A stretch of DNA of 63,840 bases from Thiomonas bhubaneswarensis (GCF_001418255.1 NZ_LIPV01000010.1:87145-150984); one strand, 5' to 3'; counted from the first letter of the stretch, positions 51,708-59,849 are shown. Numbers and translations: made by a program. Notes: generated by a model from the sequence alone, not told the origin.

Positions 51708-52835
51708 ATGAAGAAAGCCGTGGATTCACCACCGTTGCGCATTGCCGTGATGGCGGGCGATGGCATCGGGCAGGAGGTCGTTCCCGAGGGGCTGCGGGTG
51801 CTCGACGCCGTATCGCGGCGCCTGGGCATCGCGCTCCAGTTCGATCATTTCGACTTTGCCTCGTGCACGTATTACGAGCGTCACGGCCAGATGCTGCCCG
51901 ACGACTGGAAAGAGAGACTCGGCGGCCACGACGCGCTGTTTTTCGGCGCCGTCGGCTGGCCGAAGACCGTGCCCGACCATGTCTCGCTGTGGGGGTCGCT
52001 GCTGCAATTTCGGCGTGCTTTCGACCAATACGTTAACCTGCGTCCGGCCAGATTGATGCCGGGGGTGCGCTCACCCCTGGTCAAACGCGACGGCAGCCCT
52101 TATGCCGCCGGTGAAATCGACATGCTGATCGTGCGCGAAAACACCGAAGGCGAATACTCCAGCATCGGTGGGCGCATGTTTGCAGGCACCGAGCGCGAGA
52201 TCGTCATGCAGGAGACGGTGATGAGCCGCCTCGGCGTGGATCGCGTGTTGCGATACGCCTTCGAGCTGGCGCGTCGCAGGCCGCGCAGACATCTCACCTC
52301 GGCGACCAAATCCAATGGCATCGCCATCACCATGCCGTTTTGGGACGAACGCGTCGAGGCCATCGCAGCCGAGTTTCCCGACGTGACGCGCGATCAGTTT
52401 CACATCGATATCCTGACCGCGCACTTTGTGCAACGTCCGCAGGCGTTCGACGTGGTGGTGGCGAGCAATCTCTTCGGTGACATCCTGTCCGACCTTGGCC
52501 CCGCCTGCTGCGGCACCATCGGCATCGCGCCTTCGGCCAACCTCAATCCGGAGCGCAAGTTCCCATCGCTGTTCGAGCCGGTACACGGCTCGGCGCCCGA
52601 CATCGCGGGCAAGGGCATTGCCAATCCCATTGCGCAGATCTGGAGTGCGGCGCTGATGCTCGACTTTCTCGGCCGACGCGATGGCCACGATGCCATCTTG
52701 CGCGGGATCGAGACGGTGCTCGATCCCGCCTCCGGCGCACCCCGCACCCCCGATCTTGGTGGCAAGGCGACGACGGCCGATGTCGGGCGGGCCGTGGCAG
52801 AGTGCGTCGGATCGCTCGCGCTGCCGGGCCGATGA
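51708..52835 (+). CDS. Tartrate/D-malate dehydrogenase (decarboxylating)
   Basis: The 375-residue beta-decarboxylating dehydrogenase belongs to the TtuC/DmlA branch of the isopropylmalate dehydrogenase family. It has MAGDGIGQEV, the branch-typical FFGAVGWPKTVPDH, and the nucleotide/metal block NLFGDILSDLG...HGSAPDIAGKGIANP. It oxidises D-malate or tartrate with NAD and metal. The AGGAG ribosome site is good, and it lies 18 bases after the transporter gene, suggesting a shared transcript. Confidence 0.9.
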   Translation: MKKAVDSPPLRIAVMAGDGIGQEVVPEGLRVLDAVSRRLGIALQFDHFDFASCTYYERHGQMLPDDWKERLGGHDALFFGAVGWPKTVPDHVSLWGSLLQFRRAFDQYVNLRPARLMPGVRSPLVKRDGSPYAAGEIDMLIVRENTEGEYSSIGGRMFAGTEREIVMQETVMSRLGVDRVLRYAFELARRRPRRHLTSATKSNGIAITMPFWDERVEAIAAEFPDVTRDQFHIDILTAHFVQRPQAFDVVVASNLFGDILSDLGPACCGTIGIAPSANLNPERKFPSLFEPVHGSAPDIAGKGIANPIAQIWSAALMLDFLGRRDGHDAILRGIETVLDPASGAPRTPDLGGKATTADVGRAVAECVGSLALPGR

Positions 52836-52907
52836 GGCGTGCCGCTGACAGACGTGGCTAGAATGCACGCTCTTTGGCGTGTACAACGCCATCACTGATA
52901 TGCCGCA

Positions 52908-52937
52908 TTGACAGGGGCAAATCGCCCCGGCTCTAAT
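52908..52937 (+). promoter_or_regulatory. Sigma70-type promoter before hupB
   Basis: TTGACA (52908-52913) and TCTAAT (52932-52937) with an 18-base spacer form a strong promoter-like pair. The spacer itself contains GGGGCAAATCGCCCC, a short palindrome. Predicted start is near 52944. Confidence 0.6.
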
Positions 52938-52963
52938 CAATCGATCGTCGCGACCGATCATCG

Positions 52964-52990
52964 CGCGCCCTGAGCAGGGCGCGATTTTTT
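52964..52990 (+). terminator. Intrinsic terminator/attenuator in the hupB leader
   Basis: CGCGCCCTGAGCAGGGCGCG folds into a GC-rich hairpin followed directly by six Ts. It lies only about 20 bases after the predicted transcription start, between the promoter and the HU gene, so it would yield an RNA of about 47 bases or act as an attenuator. Confidence 0.7.
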
Positions 52991-53039
52991 GGCGCAGGGC
53001 GCGGCTTTGCGCCGTTATCCAGACTGAAGAGGGACACAA

Positions 53040-53312
53040 GTGAACAAGGCTGAACTGATTGAACACATGGCCAAAAACGCCGATCTCAACAAGGCCCAGG
53101 CTGGCCGCGCGCTCGACGCCCTGGTCGATGCCGTGCGACGCACCCTGAAGAAAGGCGACAGCGTCTCGCTGATCGGCTTTGGCACTTTTGCTGTCACCAA
53201 GCGTGCCGCGCGCACGGGTCGCAATCCGCGCACCGGCGCCGCCATCAAGATCAAGGCCGCCAAGATTCCGAAGTTCCGTCCGGGCAAGGGCCTGAAAGAC
53301 GCCATCAAGTAA
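53040..53312 (+). CDS. hupB: DNA-binding protein HU
   Basis: The 90-residue histone-like protein has the standard HU sequence ([43 protein letters not shown]) with the flexible DNA-binding arm [14 protein letters not shown]. It starts at GTG 53040 with GAAGAGGG upstream. It dimerises and compacts or bends DNA. The order HU, tRNA-Val, ppiD is common in Burkholderiales. Confidence 0.96.
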   Translation: MNKAELIEHMAKNADLNKAQAGRALDALVDAVRRTLKKGDSVSLIGFGTFAVTKRAARTGRNPRTGAAIKIKAAKIPKFRPGKGLKDAIK

Positions 53313-53384
53313 GAGTTGTCCAAGGCCCAAGCCCGCAGGCACGATCGTTCGGCTTGCAAGACCTGGGCCGCAATGGCAACGGCC

Positions 53385-53460
53385 GGGTGCTTAGCTCAGT
53401 TGGTAGAGCGGCGCCCTTACAAGGCGTAGGTCGGGGGTTCGAACCCCTCAGCACCCACCA
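53385..53460 (+). tRNA. tRNA-Val(TAC)
   Basis: The cloverleaf is complete. The acceptor stem pairs GGGTGCT with AGCACCC, with discriminator A and an encoded CCA. The D-arm is GCTC-AGTTGGTA-GAGC, anticodon loop CTTACAA gives TAC, and the T-loop is TTCGAAC. Confidence 0.96.
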
Positions 53461-53551
53461 ACGGCTGTTGCGCAGGTCGATCATTCTTCACCTGTCTTTG
53501 ATCCCTCTGTGAGTCGGCCTCACAGGGCACCCCTCTCCAAGCCTCGCCACC

Positions 53552-55477
53552 ATGCTCGAATCCATACGCAAACACAGCAAGCTGATGCAAATCGTGCTGT
53601 TCGTGTTGATCTTTCCGTCCTTCGTGCTGTTTGGAATCCAGGGTTACTCTAGCTTTGAGGGAAATGCGGATGTGGCGGCCAAGGTCGGTGGCCAGAAGAT
53701 CACCATGCAACAACTCGACGCGGCCAATCGCGAGGAGATCGCGCGCCTGCAAAGTATGTTGGGCAGCGCCGTGGACATCAAGCAACTCGATACCCCCGAA
53801 CAGAAGCTGCGCACCTTGAACGGTCTGATCCGCCAGATCCTGCTGCAGCTCGAAGCGCGCCGCGAGCATCTCGCAGTGACCGATGCACAGGTGCAGCAGG
53901 CGATTCTGCAGATTCCGCAGATTGCGGCGCTGCGCAAGCCCGATGGCAGCTTCGATGTGCAGGCCTACCGCAGCCTGATCGCGGCGCAGGGCATGAATAC
54001 CGCCCAGTTCGAAGCGCAAGTGCGCGAACAGCTCATCCTGCAGCAGGTGCTCGGAGGGCTGACCGGATCGGTAATCGACAGCAAGGCTCTGGCCGAGGCT
54101 GCTGCCAAGGCGGCGGCACAACAGCGCGAAGTGCGTCTGGCGCTGTTCAAGCCCGCCGACTACACGGCGCAGGTTCAGGTCACGCCGCAGCAGGTTGAGA
54201 GCTTTTACGAGGACAACAAGGCGAAGTTTCAGAAGCCCGCTCAAGTGGACATTCAGTATGTGGTGCTGAGCGCCAACACGCTGGCTGACCAGATTCAGGT
54301 GACGCCCGAGCAGATCAAGGCCTACTACGACGCCAACCTAGCCAAGTTTTCCACGCCAGCCGAGCGGCGTGCCAGCCACATCCTGATCACCGTGCCGAGC
54401 GACGCCACCCCCTCCCAGCAGGAGGCGGCCAAAGCCAAGGCCGAGGCCATCGCCAAGCAGGTCGAAGCGAATCCGTCCGATTTCGCTGCACTGGCCCGCA
54501 AGGATTCACAAGACCCTGGTTCCGCAGAGAAGGGCGGCGACCTCGGCTATTTCACCGCCGACGCGATGGTCAAGCCCTTTGCCGACGCCGTGTTCGGCAT
54601 GAAGAAGATCGGCGACATCGTCGGGCCGATCAAGACCCAGTTCGGCTACCACATCATCGAGCTGACCGGCATCAAGCCAGGCAGCCAGCAGCCCTTCGAC
54701 GCCGCCAAACCCGGCATCGAAAAGCTGATGCGGCAGGAGGCCGCGCAAAAGCAACTCGCCGCCGATGTCGAGACCTTCACCAATGCCGTCTATGAACACC
54801 CCGACAGCTTCAAGACCGTCGAAAACAAGCTCAAGCTGAAGGTGCAGACCGCCAACAACGTCACACGCACTCCTCAGCCACAGGCTCCTGGCAGCACCGA
54901 TCCGCTGTCCAGCAAAGCTTTCCTCGACGCCCTGTTTGCCGAGAACAGCCTGCGCAACAAGCACAACATCCAGGCCGTGCAGATCGCGCCCAATGTCTGG
55001 GCTTCCGGCCGCGTGCTGTCGTACAGCCCGGCCCAAACCCTTCCCCTCGCCGAGGTGGAGAACCAGGCCAAGCAGATGCTCGTGGAGCAGCGCGCTGCCG
55101 AACTCGCGCGCAGCGCAGGGGAGCAGGCTCTCAAGTCGCCCACAACGCTGAAATTCGGGGCACCGATCACGCTGGATCAAACCCAACCCTCGCCAGATGT
55201 CCCGGCGGCCGTCGTCGCCAAAGCCTTCGGTCTTGGCACAGACAAGCTGCCGACTTTGGCGGGCGTGGATCTCGGGGCCGGTGGCTACGCTGTCTTGCAA
55301 CTCGACAAAGTGACCGAAGGCAAAGCTCCCCCGGTACTCGTCAACGCGGCAGCTGGCGCCGAGCAGCAGCTTCTCACCCAGGGCATCATGGACGCCTACA
55401 TCGAGGCGCTCAAGAAACGCTTCGGCGTGGAAATTTTCTACAAACCAAACGCCGAAGGCACCACCGCCGCAGGTTGA
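53552..55477 (+). CDS. ppiD: Periplasmic folding chaperone/prolyl isomerase PpiD-like
   Basis: The 641-residue protein has one N-terminal membrane anchor (LMQIVLFVLIFPSFVLFGI), a SurA-like N-terminal chaperone region, a parvulin domain (about 265-375; ASHILITVPSD, DLGYFTADAMVKPFADAVFG, FGYHIIELTGI) and a C-terminal chaperone region. It assists outer-membrane and exported proteins at the inner membrane. Length and order match PpiD. Confidence 0.92.
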   Translation: MLESIRKHSKLMQIVLFVLIFPSFVLFGIQGYSSFEGNADVAAKVGGQKITMQQLDAANREEIARLQSMLGSAVDIKQLDTPEQKLRTLNGLIRQILLQLEARREHLAVTDAQVQQAILQIPQIAALRKPDGSFDVQAYRSLIAAQGMNTAQFEAQVREQLILQQVLGGLTGSVIDSKALAEAAAKAAAQQREVRLALFKPADYTAQVQVTPQQVESFYEDNKAKFQKPAQVDIQYVVLSANTLADQIQVTPEQIKAYYDANLAKFSTPAERRASHILITVPSDATPSQQEAAKAKAEAIAKQVEANPSDFAALARKDSQDPGSAEKGGDLGYFTADAMVKPFADAVFGMKKIGDIVGPIKTQFGYHIIELTGIKPGSQQPFDAAKPGIEKLMRQEAAQKQLAADVETFTNAVYEHPDSFKTVENKLKLKVQTANNVTRTPQPQAPGSTDPLSSKAFLDALFAENSLRNKHNIQAVQIAPNVWASGRVLSYSPAQTLPLAEVENQAKQMLVEQRAAELARSAGEQALKSPTTLKFGAPITLDQTQPSPDVPAAVVAKAFGLGTDKLPTLAGVDLGAGGYAVLQLDKVTEGKAPPVLVNAAAGAEQQLLTQGIMDAYIEALKKRFGVEIFYKPNAEGTTAAG

Positions 55478-55541
55478 ATGTGCGCTGGCTAAAGCTCTTC
55501 AAGCACACAAGGCGTTTCGTATAGAATGTTTGATTTTCTGC

Positions 55542-55618
55542 GGTGGCTGTAGCTCAGTTGGTAGAGTCCAGGATTGTGATTCCTGTCGTCGTGGGTTCGA
55601 GTCCCATCAGCCACCCCA
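55542..55618 (+). tRNA. tRNA-His(GTG), intact and host of tandem insertions
   Basis: The cloverleaf includes the extra G at position -1 that is specific to tRNA-His, an acceptor stem pairing GTGGCTG with CAGCCAC, C73 and CCA. The anticodon arm CAGGA-TTGTGAT-TCCTG gives GTG. The 3' half from the anticodon stem onward is repeated exactly at 61342-61393, showing that an element is integrated here while leaving the gene whole. Confidence 0.96.
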
Positions 55619-55620
55619 AA
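55569..55620 (+). repeat. attL: 52-bp direct repeat inside tRNA-His
   Basis: This segment runs from CAGGATTGTG in the anticodon arm to CCACCCCAAA just past the CCA. It recurs base for base at 61342-61393. It is the left attachment site of the 5.8-kb element. Confidence 0.92.
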
Positions 55621-55634
55621 TAAATCAAGAACTT

Positions 55635-55662
55635 AGCCCAGCCTCACCCGCTGGGCTTTTTG
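55635..55662 (+). terminator. Intrinsic terminator after tRNA-His
   Basis: AGCCCAGC and GCTGGGCT form an eight-base stem around CTCACCC, followed by TTTTTG. It lies 15 bases inside the element's left end and can end the tRNA-His transcript. Confidence 0.75.
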
Positions 55663-55676
55663 TTGCCTGGCGTTCA

Positions 55677-55694
55677 TGTAATGGCTGTGTAATG
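55677..55694 (+). repeat. 18-bp end repeat of element A, left copy
   Basis: TGTAATGGCTGTGTAATG matches TGTAATGGCCGTGTAATG at 61208-61225 in 17 of 18 positions and the same orientation. Each copy contains two TGTAATG units. Their position near both ends fits integrase arm-type sites. Confidence 0.5.
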
Positions 55695-55737
55695 CGCGCA
55701 CGGGAATGCCTGGCATCTCGGCAGGTTCGGCGGGCAT

Positions 55738-55762
55738 GAAAAACCCGGCGCAATGGCCGGGC
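55738..55762 (-). terminator. Terminator of the element A operon
   Basis: Read on the minus strand, GCCCGGC-CATTGC-GCCGGGTTTTT-like bases form a six-base GC stem followed by five Ts, placed just beyond the last gene of the element's minus-strand operon. Confidence 0.65.
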
Positions 55763-55798
55763 GGTGGTGTGGGTCATGCGCGAATGAAGGCGTTGGCG

Positions 55799-56023
55799 TC
55801 AAAGCCTCTTCAGAGCCTGGCGCTGCTCCCGCAGTAGCTCATGGATGTGGCGCAGTGCCTCGCGGCTGCGTGCGTCGAACAGGCCATGCACCAGGGCGTT
55901 ACCCGACGATGCGGCCTTTCCCTCGGGCGTCTTTGGCCCGGTGGACTGCTCCCACGGTTTCCATCGCTGGATTGCTTCGCGCTGGCGTTGTCTTTGCTCG
56001 GGTGTCCAGTGTGCTCCACTCAT
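55799..56023 (-). CDS. Small element-borne protein of unknown function
   Basis: The 74-residue product starts MSGAHWTPEQRQRQREAIQ and contains STGPKTPEGKAASSGNALVHG. This arrangement recurs in small hypothetical proteins of phage-like elements. Function is unknown. Its first 125 bases overlap the end of the preceding gene in a different frame on the same strand, an unusually long overlap, so either it or the other C-terminus might be mis-called. It is the last gene of the operon, before a terminator. Confidence 0.5.
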   Translation of the reverse strand: MSGAHWTPEQRQRQREAIQRWKPWEQSTGPKTPEGKAASSGNALVHGLFDARSREALRHIHELLREQRQALKRL

Positions 56024-56558
56024 TCGGTGCCTCCAGGCATGATTGTTCGTTTGCAGGCTTCGGTGAATCCTCCACGCGCGGCGTGCCGTTGTTCACCTGC
56101 TGCTGCTGCGCGATGTTCGCTTGCTTGACGAATGCCACGGCGCGCGGGTTCTTGATTTCGGCCAGCGCCTCGACCGTCGCTCGGCTTTGCGCTTGCGCCT
56201 TAAACGCCAAACGCAGGTAAGTCTCGGTCGCGTCCAGGTGCTCGCCCATGTTCAGCGCAGCCCGCCGCGCCAGTTCGGTGAACATGACATTCAAGGTCTG
56301 TGCCTGTGCCGACAGCATGCGCTCCAATGCTCCTAGCTCACCGCCTGATGCGTCCGCCGCTGCGGTCATCATGCGCTCGTGCATCGCCGTCAAATCGACC
56401 TCGACACCGTAGTCAACGGCAAACAGGTGCGATGCGAACGCCAGCGGTAATACGCCGTCCACGGTCAATTTACCGATGATTTCGCCGCGCGGGGCGTTCG
56501 GCTCATCCGCGCGAATTTTCACGGTGCGGCCTATGGGCGTTTTGTGTTTCGCGCTCAT
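55899..56558 (-). CDS. Element A conserved hypothetical protein
   Basis: The 219-residue product has a globular N-terminal half (VDLTAMHERMMTAAADASGGELGALERMLSAQ... helices predicted from about 55 to 140) and a low-complexity, proline-rich tail after residue 150. The helical part resembles small phage-encoded DNA-associated proteins only in a general way. It overlaps the SSB-like gene by four bases, implying coupling. Confidence 0.5.
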   Translation of the reverse strand: MSAKHKTPIGRTVKIRADEPNAPRGEIIGKLTVDGVLPLAFASHLFAVDYGVEVDLTAMHERMMTAAADASGGELGALERMLSAQAQTLNVMFTELARRAALNMGEHLDATETYLRLAFKAQAQSRATVEALAEIKNPRAVAFVKQANIAQQQQVNNGTPRVEDSPKPANEQSCLEAPNEWSTLDTRAKTTPARSNPAMETVGAVHRAKDARGKGRIVG

Positions 56559-56971
56559 AGCAACGTCCCCCCATCGTCCAAAGGCTCCAGCGAGTCCATA
56601 GCGGCTCGCTGTTGCCTGGCCTGTGCAGTGCCCTTGCTGTGCTGCGCTTTAGGCTCTACGGCCTTGCGTTTGCGCTGCACGGCGTAGGTTGTCAGCACCG
56701 CATGCGCCACCATGTCCAGCACCGGGCGCGGCTCGCCATTCGCGGGTGTCCATACCTTCGGCGTGAGTTCACCGGCAAGCGATACCGGCTCGCCAGCAGA
56801 CAGCGCCAGCAGCGCAGCGCATTCCGTGGCGTCGAAACAAATCACGTTCACGAAAACCGATTCAGTGCCCACCGCTGCCCGCACCTTGGCGGTTGCGTAG
56901 GGCTTGCCATTGCTGGCGGTTTTCCCCACCGCGGCGGCGTGCAGCGTGCCACCAATCAATGCGTCAATCAT
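56555..56971 (-). CDS. Single-stranded DNA-binding (OB-fold) protein-like
   Basis: The 138-residue protein has the pattern of short SSB/OB-fold proteins: MIDALIGGTLHAAAVGKTASNGKPYATAKVRA, then VFVNVICFDATECAALLALSAGEPVSLAGELTP, and an acidic end (SLEPLDDGGTLL). Similar genes in plasmids and integrative elements bind single-stranded DNA during replication or transfer. The start at 56971 lies two bases after the upstream stop. This is the best evidence that element A replicates or is transferred as DNA. Confidence 0.68.
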   Translation of the reverse strand: MIDALIGGTLHAAAVGKTASNGKPYATAKVRAAVGTESVFVNVICFDATECAALLALSAGEPVSLAGELTPKVWTPANGEPRPVLDMVAHAVLTTYAVQRKRKAVEPKAQHSKGTAQARQQRAAMDSLEPLDDGGTLL

Positions 56972-56973
56972 GT

Positions 56974-57609
56974 TCAATGCCTCCAATCTCGGGGAGCCAT
57001 TCGGGCCGCGTGCGGATTCGTCGCCAATGCCTGCCCCCGAACCTTGGCCGTAGGGAATGGCATAGTTAACTTGTGTCCGTGAGGCGGTCTTGGCGAAGCG
57101 CCAAAAACGGCAGTTTCTGGACCGTGTGGCGGTCTTGCAGCGGTTTCGCTAGGACCGCTGGACGGTCTTGCAGCGGTGTTTCCAGGACCGCTGGACGGAC
57201 AGCCGTTTTGTTTTTGCAGCGGCAGCAGGTAGGCGCCGGGGTGGTACTGCTGCGGCGAGATGTCCAGCCCGGCAAAGTCGGTCACGGCCAGCCAGGTCAG
57301 CGCGTAGAAGTGCGAGCCGTTGCGCAGGCCACCGTGTCGGGTCTGCACAATCAGCCGGTTGCGCAGCAACTCATCGCGGGCCGCGTTGATGCTGCTCACG
57401 CTGCCCCAGCCGCGTCCTGCAAGCCAGGACCGGGACAGCCGGATATGCCCGTTGTTCGCGCCGTTGTGCTGTCGCATGAGTTCCAACAGCAGCGCCTTTG
57501 CCATGTGCCCGCAGGACTGAAACGCGGCACTGTCCAGCACGCTATGCGGCAGCGGGACATAGCGGCCGGACACGGATTCAGTGGGTGCGTTGCGTCGCCT
57601 CTTAGCCAT
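56974..57609 (-). CDS. Winged-helix replication-type protein with tandem repeats
   Basis: The 211-residue product has a basic start (MAKRRRNAP) and a helical domain with LSRSWLAGRGWGSVSSINAARDELLRNRL, which reads as a winged helix like those in phage and element replication proteins. Three 11-residue repeats follow (RPSSGPGNTAA, RPSSGPSETAA, RPPHGPETAV). The function is inferred, not shown. It overlaps the upstream gene by eight bases. Confidence 0.5.
   Translation of the reverse strand: MAKRRRNAPTESVSGRYVPLPHSVLDSAAFQSCGHMAKALLLELMRQHNGANNGHIRLSRSWLAGRGWGSVSSINAARDELLRNRLIVQTRHGGLRNGSHFYALTWLAVTDFAGLDISPQQYHPGAYLLPLQKQNGCPSSGPGNTAARPSSGPSETAARPPHGPETAVFGASPRPPHGHKLTMPFPTAKVRGQALATNPHAARMAPRDWRH
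57131..57196. repeat. Tandem 33-bp repeats with internal dyads
   Basis: Two units (57131-57163 and 57164-57196) begin GGTCTTGCAGCGGT and end AGGACCGCTGGAC, differing only in the six-base middle. Each contains AGCGGT-N9-ACCGCT, an inverted repeat. They lie inside the winged-helix gene and encode its 11-residue repeats. Confidence 0.7.
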
Positions 57610-57955
57610 GCGCGGCACCTCCCATAGCGTCAATGTCGGCCGGGTCCAGCGAATACCTGGCGACTCCGCAATGCTTGCCGGTCCAGGGCTGGCCGTCCTC
57701 GGTCAACGTGCGAACGTGCCAGCCTCGGCGCTTGAGCGCATGGGCGTAGGCAGCAAGGCGCCAGGTGCGAGCCTCGCCAATGAACTCGGCATGGTTGAAG
57801 CTCGCGCCAGTCAGCAGCGCGGCCAGCAATTGGCCTTCCTTCGTTGCGTTGCTCGGCCACTCGGGAGAAAATGGCGGCCGTTCGAACAGTTCTTGCTGTG
57901 CTGCCTCGAACCGCCCCCGGCTGCAACCGGGGTTTTCCTTTTTGGGGGCGTCCAT
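57602..57955 (-). CDS. Small helix-turn-helix-like element protein
   Basis: The 117-residue product has a central helical part, EGQLLAALLTGASFNHAEFIGEARTWRLAAYAHALKRRGW, that resembles winged or helix-turn-helix DNA-binding folds of phage regulators, plus a C-terminal DPADIDAMGG. Precise function is unknown. It starts one base before the AlpA-like gene stop and overlaps the next gene by eight bases. Confidence 0.5.
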   Translation of the reverse strand: MDAPKKENPGCSRGRFEAAQQELFERPPFSPEWPSNATKEGQLLAALLTGASFNHAEFIGEARTWRLAAYAHALKRRGWHVRTLTEDGQPWTGKHCGVARYSLDPADIDAMGGAAHG

Positions 57956-57956
57956 G

Positions 57957-58178
57957 TCAAGCCCCCTCGGTCAGCAGGCGGGCCACGTCTGCGATGGGCC
58001 ACAGCAAGCGGCCTCCGACATTGCGCGGCCTCACGCCGCAGCAATGCCCGGCGATGCAAAAATTCTTGCGCGCAGTCTGCGGCGCGCGTCCCACGGTTCG
58101 GGCGAATTCGGCGGTTGTCAGGAAGTCCCGCCCCTGTGCGATGCGGGCCAGTTCGGGCGGCATGTTTTGCGTGTCCAT
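57957..58178 (-). CDS. Excisionase/AlpA-like small DNA-binding protein
   Basis: The 73-residue product has FLTTAEFARTVGRAPQTARKNF followed by RNVGGRLLWPIADVARLL, the layout of MerR/AlpA-type excisionases and phage regulators (helix-turn-helix plus wing). It probably helps control integration or element genes. It lies one base before the next gene, in the same operon. Confidence 0.6.
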   Translation of the reverse strand: MDTQNMPPELARIAQGRDFLTTAEFARTVGRAPQTARKNFCIAGHCCGVRPRNVGGRLLWPIADVARLLTEGA

Positions 58179-58277
58179 CGGTTCCCCTCCTATGGGGTCG
58201 GTTGCGATGGTTTCGCAAGTTATGCGGCGTTTTCCGGTTCTCCGATAGCTGCGGGCGCTCGCGGGCGCTGGCGTCCG

Positions 58278-59153
58278 TTAGCGGGCGTTCGCGGCGCGGC
58301 TCATGCGCTTGCGTAGCGCGTCGAACCTGAAAAAATCCACCTCACCAGCGGGCGTTTGATACTTGATGCCTTCACCTTCGGCGAACCCAATAAACGGGGC
58401 CTTGCGCTCCTCGGCCCATCGCTGAAGCACGGCATAAACCGCGTGCGCATCGTTGGGGTTCGTCGCTTCGTGCTTGGCTGCTTCAATCTCTGCGTCCAGC
58501 GGTTGCGCTCTCTTGCCCTTCGTGTTGTGGCGCACCGTGCCCGGCCCTGCAATCGTTGCAACCTCACCCGCTGGCGCTGCTTGCGGTTCGGCCAGTAGCG
58601 CACTGCCCAGAAAGTCCGGCGCGCATTCTTTGGCCCAGGCTCGAAGCTCTGCCTTCGTCATGTAAAGCCCTTCGCGCCAGCCCGGCGGCAGCGGCTGGCC
58701 CTTCGGCCACAGCAACCCGCTCGGCGGCTGACGCAGCGGCAGCGCGTCGGCGTGCGCCTCGAACGCGCGCATGATTTGCCCCTCTGCGACAGTCCGTGCC
58801 GCGCTGTCCATACCGGGGTTGCGCTCGCGCAGTTCAGCAGCGAACCAGAAGGCCCACAGCGCGGGCGGAGCGCCGTTATCTGGTTCGGCTGCGATTGCTG
58901 CCAGTTGCTCGGTTATCGTGCCGTACTCGCGCACCCTGAAGTTTTCCGGCGGCACCGTGTAGCCCCTTGCCTCGCTTTGAATGCGTGCGGCCTCGCACAT
59001 GACAACCCAGTTTTGGAACCCACCCGCTGCCCTGATGCGTTCGAATTGCTGGCACTGGGCTTCAATCTGCGCCTCGCTCCAGCCCGATGCGCGCAACGTT
59101 GCGATGGCTTCAGGCGTCGGGGCGTTGCGCTGTTCGGGTTGCTTGTCTGTCAT
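58278..59153 (-). CDS. Element A protein of unknown function
   Basis: The 291-residue product starts MTDKQPEQRNAPTPEAI. Its first third is helical (LRASGWSEAQIEAQCQQFERIRAAGG), the middle has a tryptophan-rich stretch (ALWAFWFAAELRER) and the C-terminal part looks globular with EGIKYQTPAGEVDFFRFDALRKRM. I recognise no domain. It is the largest unknown gene of the element and stands between the toxin-antitoxin pair and the DNA-binding genes, separated from the latter by about 100 bases. Confidence 0.6.
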   Translation of the reverse strand: MTDKQPEQRNAPTPEAIATLRASGWSEAQIEAQCQQFERIRAAGGFQNWVVMCEAARIQSEARGYTVPPENFRVREYGTITEQLAAIAAEPDNGAPPALWAFWFAAELRERNPGMDSAARTVAEGQIMRAFEAHADALPLRQPPSGLLWPKGQPLPPGWREGLYMTKAELRAWAKECAPDFLGSALLAEPQAAPAGEVATIAGPGTVRHNTKGKRAQPLDAEIEAAKHEATNPNDAHAVYAVLQRWAEERKAPFIGFAEGEGIKYQTPAGEVDFFRFDALRKRMSRAANAR

Positions 59154-59252
59154 GCTTGCGCTCCTCCTGCGCTGGCCTTCATTCACGGGCACCAGGCAGG
59201 CGGGCGAAGGTTCCCGCTTTTCTCCCCGTCGAGGTAGCCTGGCGCTGAACTG

Positions 59253-59528
59253 TCATGCCTCGATGCGCACCACGGCGCGGCCTCCCACGGCTTGCGCGTA
59301 GCGTTGCACCGTGCGCAGCGACGGCGGGCGACGACCACTTTCCAGGCGGGCGACCACGCTTTGGGTCGTGCCCATCCGCTGCGCGACCTCGGCCTGTGAC
59401 AGCCCGGCGCGGGCGCGTGCGGCGGTTAGCTCGTGCGCGATGGCGAATTCATCGGCCAGGGCGTCGTATTCGGCCTTCACCGCGGGAGCGGCCAGTAGCT
59501 CGGCCTTCATCTGTTTCAGGGACTTCAT
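59253..59528 (-). CDS. HigA-like XRE-family antitoxin
   Basis: The 91-residue product has a C-terminal helix-turn-helix: GLSQAEVAQRMGTTQSVVARLESGRRPPSLRTVQRYAQAVG. It lies directly after the toxin gene with a four-base overlap, in the toxin-first order typical of HigBA. The antitoxin normally neutralises the toxin and represses the operon. Confidence 0.85.
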   Translation of the reverse strand: MKSLKQMKAELLAAPAVKAEYDALADEFAIAHELTAARARAGLSQAEVAQRMGTTQSVVARLESGRRPPSLRTVQRYAQAVGGRAVVRIEA

Positions 59529-59833
59529 CGCATGGCCTCCAGGCGTTTGCGCGCGGTCTCGATGGCGGCGCGCGGGGTTGTCTGCGTCTTTTTCACGAAC
59601 ACATGCAGCACGGTCAGGGTGCGGCCGTGCTGGGCGACGTAGACCGCGCGGGCGATGCCGTCCCGACCCTGCGCCCGCATCTCCCATAGCTTGTCCTCCA
59701 ACGGGCGAACATGGGGCATCCCGACGCGCTGCGGCCCAAAGGTCTCCAGCATGTCGGCCACCCGCAGCAAGCGCGCCTGCATGTCCGCCGGAAGCGCCCG
59801 CAGCTCGGGCTCGGATGCGGGGTGTAGCTGCAC
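59525..59833 (-). CDS. HigB/RelE-like (Gp49-type) toxin
   Basis: The 102-residue product has the phage Gp49/HigB pattern: LRALPADMQARLLRVADML, the conserved VRPLEDKLWEMRAQGRDGIARAVYV block with basic active-site residues, and VLHVFVKKTQTTPRAAIETARKR. It likely cleaves mRNA on the ribosome. GTG 59833 is the probable start. It forms an addiction pair with the XRE antitoxin, stabilising the element. Confidence 0.85.
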   Translation of the reverse strand: MQLHPASEPELRALPADMQARLLRVADMLETFGPQRVGMPHVRPLEDKLWEMRAQGRDGIARAVYVAQHGRTLTVLHVFVKKTQTTPRAAIETARKRLEAMR

Positions 59834-59837
59834 TGTC

Positions 59838-59849
59838 CATGTTTACATG
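59838..59849. promoter_or_regulatory. Palindromic operator-like site before the toxin gene
   Basis: CATGT-TT-ACATG is an inverted repeat centred about ten bases upstream of the toxin start. It fits an antitoxin-binding operator for HigBA autoregulation. Confidence 0.4.
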
